Origin: Deltaproteobacteria bacterium
Lineage (GTDB): Bacteria > Desulfobacterota > DSM-4660 > Desulfatiglandales > Desulfatiglandaceae
Assembly (NCBI GenBank): GCA_021159825.1
Contig: JAGHDR010000168.1
Location: 1 to 6,139 of the forward strand
Length of the DNA stretch: 6,139 nucleotides
Direction: 5' to 3'
How positions within the stretch are numbered: the stretch's first letter is position 1; each line of letters opens with the position of its first letter. Under the pieces are notes generated by a model that worked only from the letters and a program-made list of their open reading frames with translations, was not told the origin of the DNA and searched no databases. The position numbers were made by a program, and so were the translations under genes. Below, in pieces: positions 1-5,319 of this stretch.

Positions 1-199
1 GAAATGCTCCCCGTACAGAAGAAAAACAAACACCTATGCCAAATCTGAAACAGGCCTTCAACGCGTTTTGAACATCTATTGGGTAATCCACAATTTCGTA
101 AGAGTTCACTTTACCACTAAAGAGGTGCCTGCGGTCAGCTTAGGGGTGATGGAAAGCGGTCTCACCGCCGAAAACCTTTTCAGCGCACAATTGATATAA
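1..199 (+). CDS. IS transposase, C-terminal end (5' part outside window)
   Basis: The frame starting at base 2 is open from the window edge to a TAA at 197-199 and gives 65 residues. It includes RRKTNTYAKS, then YWVIHNFVRVHFTTKEVP, and ends in NLFSAQLI. The Y-W-x-I-H-N-F-x-R-x-H-F-T-T pattern is the kind of tail seen after the last catalytic Glu in DDE transposases, and I associate it tentatively with IS1-like elements. The catalytic residues lie upstream of the window, so neither activity nor family can be proved. The final 22 codons recur in inverted orientation at 6071-6139 with one amino-acid change (Asn here, Lys there), which supports its being part of a repeated element. There is no start codon in view; this is a partial gene, not evidently a broken one. 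Confidence 0.75.
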   Translation, partial: KCSPYRRKTNTYAKSETGLQRVLNIYWVIHNFVRVHFTTKEVPAVSLGVMESGLTAENLFSAQLI

Positions 200-248
200 C
201 TTATTTAACTTGAAATGTTTTTAACACCTATTCAACTGAACCAGTGCC
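131..248 (+). repeat. 118-bp long inverted repeat, left copy
   Basis: The reverse complement of 6022-6139 matches this segment at 117 of 118 bases; the only difference I find is at 175 (C here, A in the other copy). The match starts where the window ends on the right, so the true repeat is probably longer. It contains the last 22 transposase codons and the IS terminus. Confidence 0.9.
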
Positions 249-446
249 GCGGAAACCGTTATGGAAAATCATCTGGTGGCGCGGTTGGGAACCCGCTGGA
301 TGTTCGAGCCTGAGACGGGACGAATTCTGAAGGGCTGGTGGGCTCAGGGAAATCAATATAATCTGCCGCAGTTCCTGGCACGAAACAGCCTGGGTGAAAT
401 GAGCTCGGATTCAATGGTGAAACGCTGGGAAAAAGGGTTGGAATAG
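240..446 (+). pseudogene. Orphan C-terminal reading frame cut by the IS end (or small ORF from 261)
   Basis: An open frame runs from just inside the IS end through its boundary at 248/249 to a TAG at 444-446. The first ATG is at 261, giving 61 residues, but only a weak GGA precedes it and no promoter is visible. The protein has a composition plausible for real coding sequence, with clustered Trp (RW, GWW, KRWEK) and segments such as ETGRILKGWW and LPQFLARNSLGEMSSDSM. It looks like the C-terminus of a larger protein whose front was removed by the IS. I do not recognise the family and assign no function. It could equally be a small genuine gene. Confidence 0.4.
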
Positions 447-472
447 TCCTTCCGTCTCTAAAATCCGTCTCT

Positions 473-519
473 CGTTCCCACGCTCTGCGTGGGAACGGTG
501 CCCAGGACGCTTTGCGTCC
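473..519. repeat. Paired palindromes of REP/REPIN type
   Basis: The first palindrome has perfect 11-bp arms, CGTTCCCACGC (473-483) and GCGTGGGAACG (487-497), around a TCT loop. Seven bases later comes a second with 6-bp arms, GGACGC (505-510) and GCGTCC (514-519), around TTT. Short GC-rich palindromes in pairs in an intergenic gap are typical of extragenic repeats, and this CGTTCCCACGC..GCGTGGGAACG unit resembles one dispersed in many proteobacterial and cyanobacterial genomes. It lies downstream of the MazF-like gene, where it could stabilise the mRNA 3' end; there is no T-run to make it a clear terminator. Confidence 0.7.
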
Positions 520-563
520 CTACCAACGGTCTTTGATCGTAGCCTTATACAAAGTGCTTAAGC

Positions 564-926
564 TTATATTTCCAACACATAGGCGGGATTTAGCGCTTTG
601 GCAACCGTGCTGTGTACTATCTTCAGTATCCCATCATTGATAGAACCCAACTTCTTAACAAAGCGCTGGTTTGCAAAATTCTTAACCTGAAAACAGTCTA
701 TGGCAGAAACTTTAGATAACCCATTTCCTTCGCTATTCTCAACTCTTACCATCCAAGGGTAGTGAGCATAGTTGGGTTTCCAATCAGTTACAGGAACAAT
801 AATCTTGAGCGGAAGCCTTCCTATTTCGTCATGACTTACTACAATCGCAGGTCTCTCTTTTGATATTTCAGAGCCCACTTTTGGGAAAAAATTTACAAGC
901 CAGACTTCACTTTGCCTAATATTCAT
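564..926 (-). CDS. mazF: MazF/PemK-family mRNA endoribonuclease toxin
   Basis: A protein of 120 residues, close to the 110-120 usual for MazF/PemK toxins, which cleave mRNA in the cytoplasm until bound by their antitoxin. The N-terminus has the family pattern EVWLVNFFPKVGSEISKERP, followed by AIVVSHDE (residues 28-34). Arg25 of the KERP motif and Thr47 in IIVPVT sit where the catalytic Arg and Ser/Thr lie in MazF proteins. The later LSKVSAIDCFQV (70-81) matches the conserved mid-domain strand. The start at 926 is chosen because GGAG lies six bases upstream; an in-frame ATG at 944 would add six residues and overlap the antitoxin more. The gene overlaps the upstream antitoxin stop by 11 bp, indicating coupled translation. 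The symbol is family-level only. Confidence 0.88.
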   Translation of the reverse strand: MNIRQSEVWLVNFFPKVGSEISKERPAIVVSHDEIGRLPLKIIVPVTDWKPNYAHYPWMVRVENSEGNGLSKVSAIDCFQVKNFANQRFVKKLGSINDGILKIVHSTVAKALNPAYVLEI

Positions 927-1173
927 ACAAATCTCCATTGTCACTACCCATCTCTTTTGCCAGCGCCATATACTCTTTATCCTCTAATGCCATAGAAACT
1001 CCCCGGCGCCACCTCTCTATCTCTTTTTGTTTCAGATAATTGGCTATGGCTTCATTATAGATTGCAGAAAGTGAAATCTGTAAATCCTCTTTGAGCGCTA
1101 CGACCTTCTCTTTTAACTCAGTGGATATATTGAAGGTTACTTTTTCCATGGAACTATTTCGTGATAATGCCAT
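916..1173 (-). CDS. Ribbon-helix-helix antitoxin of the MazF-type module
   Basis: A small protein of 85 residues directly upstream of, and overlapping, the MazF-like toxin. Residues about 9-50 (KVTFNIS, then two helices around LKEKVVALKEDL and LSAIYNEAIANYL) have the strand-helix-helix pattern of ribbon-helix-helix (RHH/CopG-type) DNA-binding proteins. The acidic C-terminal tail (ALEDKEYM..GSDNGDLYEY) is what would bind and block the toxin. Start 1173 is supported by AAGGAG six bases upstream; a longer frame to 1227 would start inside the promoter and is rejected. By family analogy it neutralises the toxin and represses its own operon. The exact antitoxin subfamily is not assigned. Confidence 0.85.
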   Translation of the reverse strand: MALSRNSSMEKVTFNISTELKEKVVALKEDLQISLSAIYNEAIANYLKQKEIERWRRGVSMALEDKEYMALAKEMGSDNGDLYEY

Positions 1174-1198
1174 ACCTTTCTCCTTATATATTTGCCTT

Positions 1199-1227
1199 AT
1201 TATGCCATGGCGAAAGGGTATTGTCAA
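1199..1227 (-). promoter_or_regulatory. Sigma-70 promoter of the MazF-type TA operon with candidate operator
   Basis: On the minus strand there is a perfect -35 TTGACA (1227-1222), a 17-bp spacer and -10 CATAAT (1204-1199), giving a start near 1192 and a leader of about 19 bases containing the ribosome site. The spacer overlaps an 8-bp palindrome GCCATGGC at 1204-1211, a plausible operator for the RHH antitoxin (inference). Confidence 0.75.
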
Positions 1228-1312
1228 CAGCCCATCCTTACTTGAATCCTAAACAACACAACATGGAAAACAACGTTCACCCTGGGGAGCTGTGGTTCTC
1301 AAGATTCATTAA

Positions 1313-1352
1313 GGGAAAAGTCCGAAGTTTCCGGGTTTACAAACTTGTGGAC
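1313..1352 (-). terminator. Likely intrinsic terminator of pspF
   Basis: Read on the minus strand just after the pspF stop: GTCC, AC, AAGTTT, a 10-base loop, AAACTT, C, GGAC, then TTTTCCC. The ten paired bases with a small internal mismatch followed by a short U-run make a moderate rho-independent terminator. Confidence 0.5.
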
Positions 1353-1357
1353 GGATT

Positions 1358-2410
1358 TCATTTGATATCGTCTTCCAGCGTTCGATAGAGGCCCCGGAAC
1401 TGGTGATAGGTCAACCCCAGGATGCGGGCCGCTTTTTTCTGGTTATGCCTGGCCGATGAGAGGGACCGGTTCATCATGCGAACCTTTAATTCCCGGACGG
1501 CGTCCTTGAGTGACATGTTGAGAAGGTCATCTTCCACGACTTGGACCTGGGGATCTACCGAAGGCTTTGGGACATTCAGCAAGTCCTCCCTCATGTGAAA
1601 ACGCTCAAACGGATCAAACACGATTTCCGTTATTTCTACGGCATCGGTTCGATACACGGCCCGCTCCACCACGTTTTTCAGTTCTCGAATGTTGCCGGGC
1701 CACGGGTAGTTTTCCAGAAGGGCCATGGTTTCAGGGGCAAATACCGGTGTGTCCGGACGTTCCATCTCAAAGGCTATTCTGGATGCAAAATGGTTGGCCA
1801 GAAGGGAAATGTCTTCGCTTCTCTCCCTCAAAGGGGGCAAAAAGATCACTTCAAAGGAGAGGCGGTCCAACAGATCAGACTTGAAATGACCCTCTTTTGT
1901 CCGCTTGGCCAGATTCATATTGGTGGCTGCCACAAGGCGGACATCCACTTCAATGCTTTTGGAGCTGCCCACCCGCTCAAAAGTGCCGTATTCCACCAGT
2001 CGAAGGGTTTTTTCCTGTACCTCAAGGGGCATATTTCCGATTTCGTCCAGGAAGAGGGTGCCCCCGTGTGCTGATTCGAACCGGCCGGTCCGCCGTTGTT
2101 CCGCCCCGGTGAAAGCCCCTTTCTCATATCCGAAAAGCTCGGATTCGATCAGGGACGGGGCCAGGGCTGAGCAATTCAAGGCAATATAGGAACCTTTCCA
2201 GCGCTTCGAAAGAAAGTGGATGCGGGCGGCGGCCAACTCCTTGCCCGTTCCCCTTTCCCCCAGAAGCAGCACCGGCCTGTCGATGGGGGCAACTCTGGAG
2301 AGCTGTTCCTGCAGGTCCAGAAATGTTTCGGACTGTCCAAGGGCGTCATGGGATCTGGAAACAGACTCGGGAGAAAGAGGTTTTCGTGAGGATGTCTCGT
2401 AATGGTTCAT
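1358..2410 (-). CDS. pspF: PspF, sigma-54 enhancer-binding activator of the psp operon
   Basis: A protein of 350 residues (E. coli PspF about 325) consisting of a AAA+ domain and a C-terminal helix-turn-helix with no N-terminal receiver domain, as is typical of PspF. Visible motifs: Walker A GERGTGKE (51-58), the sigma-54-contacting GAFTGA loop (98-103), Walker B GGTLFLDE (116-123), LLDRL (180-184) with a candidate arginine finger, LPPLRER (191-197) and WPGNIRELKNVVERAVYR (237-254). Trp71 in SKRWKG corresponds to the PspF surface residue contacted by the inhibitor PspA. The DNA-binding segment KKAARILGLTYHQFR (325-339) closely resembles that of enterobacterial PspF. It is divergent from pspABC, which it should activate from upstream sites. 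A weak AAGG lies ten bases before the start. The N-terminal extension and linker are slightly longer than in E. coli. Confidence 0.96.
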   Translation of the reverse strand: MNHYETSSRKPLSPESVSRSHDALGQSETFLDLQEQLSRVAPIDRPVLLLGERGTGKELAAARIHFLSKRWKGSYIALNCSALAPSLIESELFGYEKGAFTGAEQRRTGRFESAHGGTLFLDEIGNMPLEVQEKTLRLVEYGTFERVGSSKSIEVDVRLVAATNMNLAKRTKEGHFKSDLLDRLSFEVIFLPPLRERSEDISLLANHFASRIAFEMERPDTPVFAPETMALLENYPWPGNIRELKNVVERAVYRTDAVEITEIVFDPFERFHMREDLLNVPKPSVDPQVQVVEDDLLNMSLKDAVRELKVRMMNRSLSSARHNQKKAARILGLTYHQFRGLYRTLEDDIK

Positions 2411-2449
2411 GGCTAAAAAACCTTTTTAATGGGTTAAAAAGCAATATAT

Positions 2450-2464
2450 TGGTAATTATGACCA
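2450..2464. promoter_or_regulatory. Candidate PspF upstream activating dyad
   Basis: A small dyad TGGT-N7-ACCA lies about 100 bp upstream of the predicted pspA transcript start and covers the pspF -10 element. Enhancer sites at this distance that also autorepress pspF are known in E. coli. The half-sites are short, so this is a positional inference. Confidence 0.3.
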
Positions 2465-2483
2465 TTCTGCTCCGGCGTGTCAA
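2455..2483 (-). promoter_or_regulatory. Sigma-70 promoter of pspF
   Basis: Minus-strand -35 TTGACA (2483-2478), a 17-bp spacer and -10 CATAAT (2460-2455) predict a transcript start near 2448, about 38 bases before the pspF ATG. Constitutive sigma-70 expression of pspF, divergent from the sigma-54 operon, matches the known E. coli arrangement. Confidence 0.75.
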
Positions 2484-2488
2484 TCCCC

Positions 2489-2501
2489 TAAATCCTTGAT
2501 T
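2489..2501 (-). promoter_or_regulatory. IHF-type binding site
   Basis: The minus strand reads AATCAAGGATTTA, a full match to the IHF consensus WATCARNNNNTTR. It sits between the candidate PspF site and the sigma-54 promoter, where DNA bending would bring PspF to the polymerase as in E. coli pspA. The AT-rich consensus can occur by chance; position raises confidence. Confidence 0.5.
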
Positions 2502-2530
2502 CCCCTTGAAATTGGAATGAAGTGGGGATT

Positions 2531-2545
2531 TGGCATGGTTCCTGC
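2531..2545 (+). promoter_or_regulatory. Sigma-54 promoter of pspABC
   Basis: TGGCATG-N4-CTGC matches the -24/-12 consensus TGGCAYR-N4-TTGC with one mismatch. GG (2532-2533) and GC (2544-2545) have the required spacing. Transcription should start near 2557, about 48 bases upstream of the pspA ATG. Confidence 0.88.
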
Positions 2546-2592
2546 TCATCAAATTCGGCATAACTTTTGGTATTGAGATATTTTTTATTGCT

Positions 2593-2598
2593 GGAGGG
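2593..2598 (+). promoter_or_regulatory. Ribosome binding site deciding the pspA start
   Basis: GGAGGG ends six bases before the ATG at 2605. The ATG at 2599 is too close to use it, and the longer in-frame TTG start at 2530 lies before the predicted transcript start. Confidence 0.75.
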
Positions 2599-2604
2599 AT
2601 GAAT

Positions 2605-3285
2605 ATGGGAATTTTTACACGCTTTCGGGATATTGTCAGCTCAAACATCAATGTCATGTTGGAGGGGGCCGAAGATCCGGAAAAACTGATTAAGCTCATG
2701 ATCCGCGAAATGGAAGACACCCTGGTTGAATTGAAAGCCTCCTGCGCCGGCGTGATCGCCAGGGCTGCAAAGACCCGACGTCAATTGGAGGAAATCAATG
2801 AGCGCGTCAAAGTATGGGAGGGGCGGGCGGAATTGGCGGTCAATAAGGGGCGGGATGATTTGGCACGAGAAGCCCTGATGGAAAAGCGGAAATACACCGG
2901 TAGGACCCAAGACCTGGAGCAAGAGCTTTCTGAATTGGATACTCTGGTGGGGCAGTACCATGAGGATATTCAGCAGTTGGAGGAAAAGCTGCAAAAAGCA
3001 CGGGAAAAACGGCGAATTTTGGTGCAACGCCATATTCATGCGGTTCGGAAACGACGCGCCCAGGAGGATATTCGCCGAATTGAAAGCAGCGATGCGGTGA
3101 TGAAATTTGAGGCTCTGGAAAACCGTATCGAGCGGATGGAGGCGGAAGCGGATCTGGTGAATTTTGGAAAAAAACCGACTCTTGAAGCGGAATTTGAGGG
3201 GCTGATGATGAATGACGAGATCGAAAATGATTTGCAGCGTCTCAAGACGTCCATGAACCGGGGAGAAGAAAGGGTCGCACCGTGA
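2605..3285 (+). CDS. pspA: PspA, phage shock protein A (membrane-maintaining effector and PspF inhibitor)
   Basis: A protein of 226 residues (E. coli PspA 222), almost entirely alpha-helical and highly charged, as in the PspA/IM30 branch of the ESCRT-III superfamily. The N-terminal amphipathic helix MGIFTRFRDIVSSNINVML (1-19) is followed by EDPEKL with Pro25, the position important for membrane and PspF regulation in E. coli, then LIKLMIREMEDTLVELKAS. The conserved GRDDLAREAL hairpin region (about 82-91) and the FEALENRIERMEAEAD segment near the C-terminus also match. In the family, PspA binds PspF and blocks it in unstressed cells; under membrane damage it oligomerises on the inner membrane and limits proton leakage. 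It is first in a sigma-54 operon and its TGA overlaps the pspB ATG by one base. The start follows from homology and the ribosome site. Confidence 0.96.
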   Translation: MGIFTRFRDIVSSNINVMLEGAEDPEKLIKLMIREMEDTLVELKASCAGVIARAAKTRRQLEEINERVKVWEGRAELAVNKGRDDLAREALMEKRKYTGRTQDLEQELSELDTLVGQYHEDIQQLEEKLQKAREKRRILVQRHIHAVRKRRAQEDIRRIESSDAVMKFEALENRIERMEAEADLVNFGKKPTLEAEFEGLMMNDEIENDLQRLKTSMNRGEERVAP

Positions 3286-3533
3286 TGCATGGCGTAATGA
3301 TTGTGTCCATCATATTCGGCGGATTGATCCTGTGTCTGGCTATTCTGGGTGGGACAATCCTCATGGGTATCAAGATTAAAAAGGGCGGTTTATCCCGCAA
3401 GGATCAGCGGTCCCAGACAGAAGACACGCGAATGATCCAGGAAATTTACCAAGGCCTCGAAAGCATGGAAAAGCGGATAGAATCCCTTGAAACCATTATT
3501 TTAAGGGGCCGGGGAAAGGATGATGAGCGATGA
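3285..3533 (+). CDS. pspB: PspB, inner-membrane sensor/regulator
   Basis: A protein of 82 residues (E. coli PspB 74). It has one N-terminal hydrophobic segment, about residues 5-27 (IVSIIFGGLILCLAILGG), a short basic stretch (KIKKGGLSRK), then an acidic coiled-coil helix with heptad spacing around MIQEIYQGLESMEKRIESLETII. This single-span plus coiled-coil plan, the length and the place between pspA and pspC identify it. With PspC it senses envelope stress and relieves PspA inhibition of PspF. The ATG at 3285 overlaps the pspA stop (TGATG); a GTG at 3282 or an ATG at 3297 are alternative starts. AAGGG at 3269-3273 lies upstream. It overlaps pspC by four bases. Confidence 0.9.
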   Translation: MHGVMIVSIIFGGLILCLAILGGTILMGIKIKKGGLSRKDQRSQTEDTRMIQEIYQGLESMEKRIESLETIILRGRGKDDER

Positions 3534-3916
3534 AAAAATGGATGGACCGGAGTTTTCGAGGGGGCCTTTATCGTTCCCGGAACGGGGCTATTCTGGGGGT
3601 TATTCGGGGCATAGCGGAATATTTCGATTTTTCCGTTTTCTGGGCCAGGATCATTGTCGTGATCCTGCTGCTGGTGAGCGGTTTCTGGCCTATCACCGGG
3701 CTTTATTTCCGGGCTGCGTTGATTATGAAGCCTGCTCCCGTTCTTCGCATCAACAGCGACGATGCCCACGATTTTTACGATAGTTACGTTCATTCCAGAC
3801 CGCGTGCCGTGGACCGGCTCAAGCGCAGACACGACAATATCGAGCAGCGCATCCGGCGAATGGAGGATGCCGTGACGTCCCGGGATTATGACTGGGATCG
3901 TCGTTTCGACACTTGA
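3530..3916 (+). CDS. pspC: PspC, inner-membrane stress sensor
   Basis: A protein of 128 residues (E. coli PspC 119). The PspC domain fills the first half: GLYRSRNGAILGVIRGIAEYF (about 12-32) followed by a hydrophobic segment ARIIVVILLLVSGFWPITGLYF (39-60). The C-terminal half is charged and helical and ends EDAVTSRDYDWDRRF, which parallels the MERYVTSDTF..RF ending of E. coli PspC. It acts with PspB to draw PspA from PspF under membrane stress and is implicated in tolerance of mislocalised secretins. The start overlaps the pspB stop as ATGA, with AAAGGA nine bases upstream, so translation is coupled. No pspD, pspE or pspG homologue follows. The C-terminus appears intact although the sequence just after the stop is rearranged. 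Confidence 0.95.
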   Translation: MKKWMDRSFRGGLYRSRNGAILGVIRGIAEYFDFSVFWARIIVVILLLVSGFWPITGLYFRAALIMKPAPVLRINSDDAHDFYDSYVHSRPRAVDRLKRRHDNIEQRIRRMEDAVTSRDYDWDRRFDT

Positions 3917-4159
3917 TCAGGGTGCAGGGAGAATCAAGAGGGGAATTTCCGTACGTTTTCTCCACAGCATCATTACCACCGTATCCGCCCGCTGGAAAAG
4001 GGCCGGCAGGGAATCGGCCTCCAAGCCCCCTGCTTCCAGCGCTTGACCTGCCTTGCCGGGAGTGCGGTTGTAGGCCATCAATTCCAAACCGCCCCTGCCG
4101 ATATTCACAGCCATGGGCAGGCCCGTCGTCCCCATACCCAAGAATCCTATTCTGCTCAT
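3917..4159 (-). pseudogene. Truncated NAD-binding dehydrogenase (3-hydroxyisobutyrate / 6-phosphogluconate dehydrogenase family)
   Basis: Residues 1-65 match the N-terminal Rossmann fold of beta-hydroxyacid dehydrogenases: MSRIGFLGMGTTGLPMAVNI with the GxGxxG dinucleotide motif, then AYNRTPGKA, AGGLEADS and ADTVVMML. Family members are about 290 residues. Here homology stops at VVMML and the frame runs on as WRKRTEIPLLILPAP to a stop immediately next to the pspC TGA, so the catalytic C-terminal domain is missing and I see no continuation in another frame. A strong GGAGG lies six bases before the ATG, showing that the start was functional. The fragment cannot be an active dehydrogenase; it is a deletion remnant, possibly still translated. 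The original substrate cannot be told. Confidence 0.75.
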
Positions 4160-4209
4160 TTTTTGCCTCCAAAGCTTGTTTGTGCGGAAAGCACTGCGTT
4201 ATCCTTATT

Positions 4210-4239
4210 TTGTTGCGTTATTGAATCTCCTTGCAACAA
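4210..4239. repeat. 7-bp inverted repeat next to the attenuator-like structure
   Basis: TTGTTGC (4210-4216) pairs with GCAACAA (4233-4239) around a 16-base loop. GCGTT (4215-4219) could alternatively pair with AACGC (4238-4242). It may be the first stem of a structured RNA that continues into the terminator. Confidence 0.4.
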
Positions 4240-4253
4240 CGCTGTCATGTTGA

Positions 4254-4290
4254 GGGGATGCTACGAAGGTATGCTGGAAAAAGCATCCCC
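4254..4290 (+). promoter_or_regulatory. Alternative (antiterminator-like) hairpin
   Basis: GGGGATGCT (4254-4262) is perfectly complementary to AGCATCCCC (4282-4290), across a 19-base loop. The right arm is the same stretch that forms the left arm of the following terminator, so the two hairpins exclude one another. The sequence shows the pairing; a regulatory role is inference. Confidence 0.45.
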
Positions 4291-4309
4291 CTTTTGGGGA
4301 GCTTTTTTT
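4281..4309 (+). terminator. Intrinsic terminator, possibly bidirectional
   Basis: AAGC-a-TCCCC (4281-4290) pairs with GGGGAGCTT (4296-4304) around a 5-base loop, with one bulged A, and is followed by seven T (4303-4309). On the minus strand the same stem is followed by five T. It may end read-through from pspABC, about 390 bases downstream of pspC, or belong to a small RNA made from this region. Confidence 0.7.
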
Positions 4310-4383
4310 GCTGATAAAGGATAATCAGATTGTGATAGGTCTCTCAACATTTTTTGCTATTCCAAATGAAATTTCCATTTTTG

Positions 4384-4411
4384 TTGAACTCTTTTCCTTT
4401 TTTGGTATAAT
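4384..4411 (+). promoter_or_regulatory. Orphan sigma-70-like promoter
   Basis: TTGAAC (4384-4389), a 16-bp spacer and a perfect TATAAT (4406-4411) predict a transcript starting near 4418. The only immediate frame is 19 codons from the ATG at 4420 to 4479, which would be leaderless and is not convincing. It may drive a non-coding RNA or be the remnant of a lost gene. Confidence 0.4.
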
Positions 4412-4718
4412 CCGGAGCGATGGTTCAAGAGGATGAAAGCACTGTAATTTCAAGGCTGGATTATGTATCCGTGAGTTGAGTAGGTTTCAATTTTTGTGTT
4501 GCGTTGATCCTAGAATAGGTAGAATTTGGGGGTTTAAAGATCGGGTCATATTTATGACAAAAATCCCAGTAATATCGAACCTATTTTTTATAATGTGCCT
4601 GAAATTGTTTCGGAACAGGCTTTCGATCAAGAAACATTTGAAACCGAGACATAATATCCGAAGGTACGGCGATCATGGCAATTGCCCCCAGTTTTTTTTG
4701 CCACTCAATATAACAAAT

Positions 4719-4751
4719 TAGCATATTATGCGGTTAGCATAAAATATGCTA
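4719..4751. repeat. Tandem GCATA/TATGC palindromes (operator-like)
   Basis: Two palindromes stand side by side: GCATA-T-TATGC (4721-4731) and GCATA-AAA-TATGC (4737-4749). Each is preceded by TTA, so the unit TTAGCATA repeats at a 16-base step. The outer arms TAGCATATT (4719-4727) and AATATGCTA (4743-4751) are also complementary. Such spaced twin palindromes are typical of a dimeric repressor operator, but no gene reads away from them. Confidence 0.5.
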
Positions 4752-5057
4752 TACATACATGTCAATGCATATTTATTTGGGTGTTCATAAACAGAAAAAA
4801 CGCATTGCAAGGTACAGATTACGTTTAATAACAACTGGTTAATCGTCCTACAAAAAAATAGCGAAATTATAAGCAAAACCCTTGCATGTTTTTCATGGAT
4901 AGTTTAGAGGTTAGGGCCAACTGAAAATTGTTGTGGTTTTGTCGGCCAGCATGCAGAAATGGATATTTGATGACAAAAAAAGCCGCACAATCACTGGTTG
5001 GAAAGCCTCAGCACCAAACAGAGGCTTCCTAGTTGTTTATCTCTTGTCAAACTTTAC

Positions 5058-5183
5058 TCGACAGGCTTTTACAGAACTAAAAACAGCTCCACAAAACCAC
5101 AATATATGGACATGCAAGACCATTGTACAGCCGTATATTGTGGATAGCTTTATCGAATTGTGCATTCTGTAACAACCTGTCGA
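5058..5183. repeat. Nested, nearly concentric inverted repeat (MITE-like remnant)
   Basis: Outer arms 5058-5076 and 5165-5183 are complementary at 17 of 19 positions. Inner arms CCACAATATA (5097-5106) and TATATTGTGG (5134-5143) are perfectly complementary. Both pairs share a centre near 5120. The intervening arm sequence does not pair well. This fits a decayed palindromic element or a large hairpin; no target duplication was identified. Confidence 0.5.
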
Positions 5184-5283
5184 AGCAAGGTTCCATCAGG
5201 TATCTGCTGGCTGTTGCGATAACTGCAGTCTACAGCCGGATAACTCCCATTTGTTCGTAGAGCGCATCAACTTTCCTCTGACC

Positions 5284-5312
5284 TTGACAATGGTGGCATA
5301 AAGTGCTACCGT
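5284..5312 (+). promoter_or_regulatory. hicAB promoter with overlapping inverted-repeat operator
   Basis: A perfect TTGACA (5284-5289), a 17-bp spacer and TACCGT (5307-5312) preceded by TG at 5304-5305 form an extended -10 promoter. GGTGGCA (5292-5298) and TGCTACC (5304-5310) are complementary at six of seven positions around TAAAG, a good candidate site for autorepression by HicB. The start would lie near 5318-5319. Confidence 0.6.
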
Positions 5313-5319
5313 TTTGCTT

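Larger units (their letters stand above)
1..248 (+). mobile_element. Left insertion sequence, 3' portion with inner terminus
   Basis: This covers the transposase tail (2-199) and about 49 bp of AT-rich non-coding sequence, ending at ..CCAGTGCC. Identity with the copy at the other end of the window stops exactly at 248, so this is taken as the element's inner boundary, with a tip reading GGCACTGG inward from the outside. The outer end and target duplication lie beyond the window. Confidence 0.75.
4310..5283. other. Gene-poor, AT-rich spacer of about 970 bp
   Basis: No reading frame here has a convincing ribosome site or a recognisable protein. The longest frames (81 codons at 4476-4721 and 79 at 4933-5172, both +) give patternless, Cys/Phe/Asn-rich sequences. 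Base composition is visibly more AT-rich than the psp genes. The stretch does hold a promoter-like sequence, tandem palindromes and a large nested inverted repeat, listed separately, so it is probably eroded mobile or regulatory DNA. Confidence 0.55.

Noticed and set aside
1161..1388. 75-codon plus-strand frame across the TA promoter and the pspF end
   Set aside because: It begins inside the antitoxin gene, overlaps its promoter and the pspF terminator and 3' end, has no ribosome site and resembles no family.
1541..2189. Several plus-strand frames antisense to pspF, up to 177 codons
   Set aside because: They are out-of-frame readings of a gene with clear AAA+ and HTH motifs on the other strand, and are low in normal protein patterns.
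2530..2604. Longer pspA with a TTG start at 2530
   Set aside because: The start lies within the sigma-54 promoter, upstream of the predicted transcript start; PspA proteins begin at MGIF and the GGAGGG site fits 2605.
4043..4324. 93-codon plus-strand frame antisense to the dehydrogenase fragment
   Set aside because: It runs through the terminator hairpin and is the shadow of a recognisable Rossmann fold on the minus strand.
4476..4721. 81-codon plus-strand frame in the AT-rich spacer
   Set aside because: GTG start without a ribosome site, no family resemblance, and composition expected of non-coding DNA.
4700..4800. CRISPR-like repeat array
   Set aside because: There are only two short palindromic units with no spacers of regular length and no cas gene.
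4933..5172. 79-codon plus-strand frame
   Set aside because: It crosses the large nested inverted repeat, has no ribosome site or recognisable domain.
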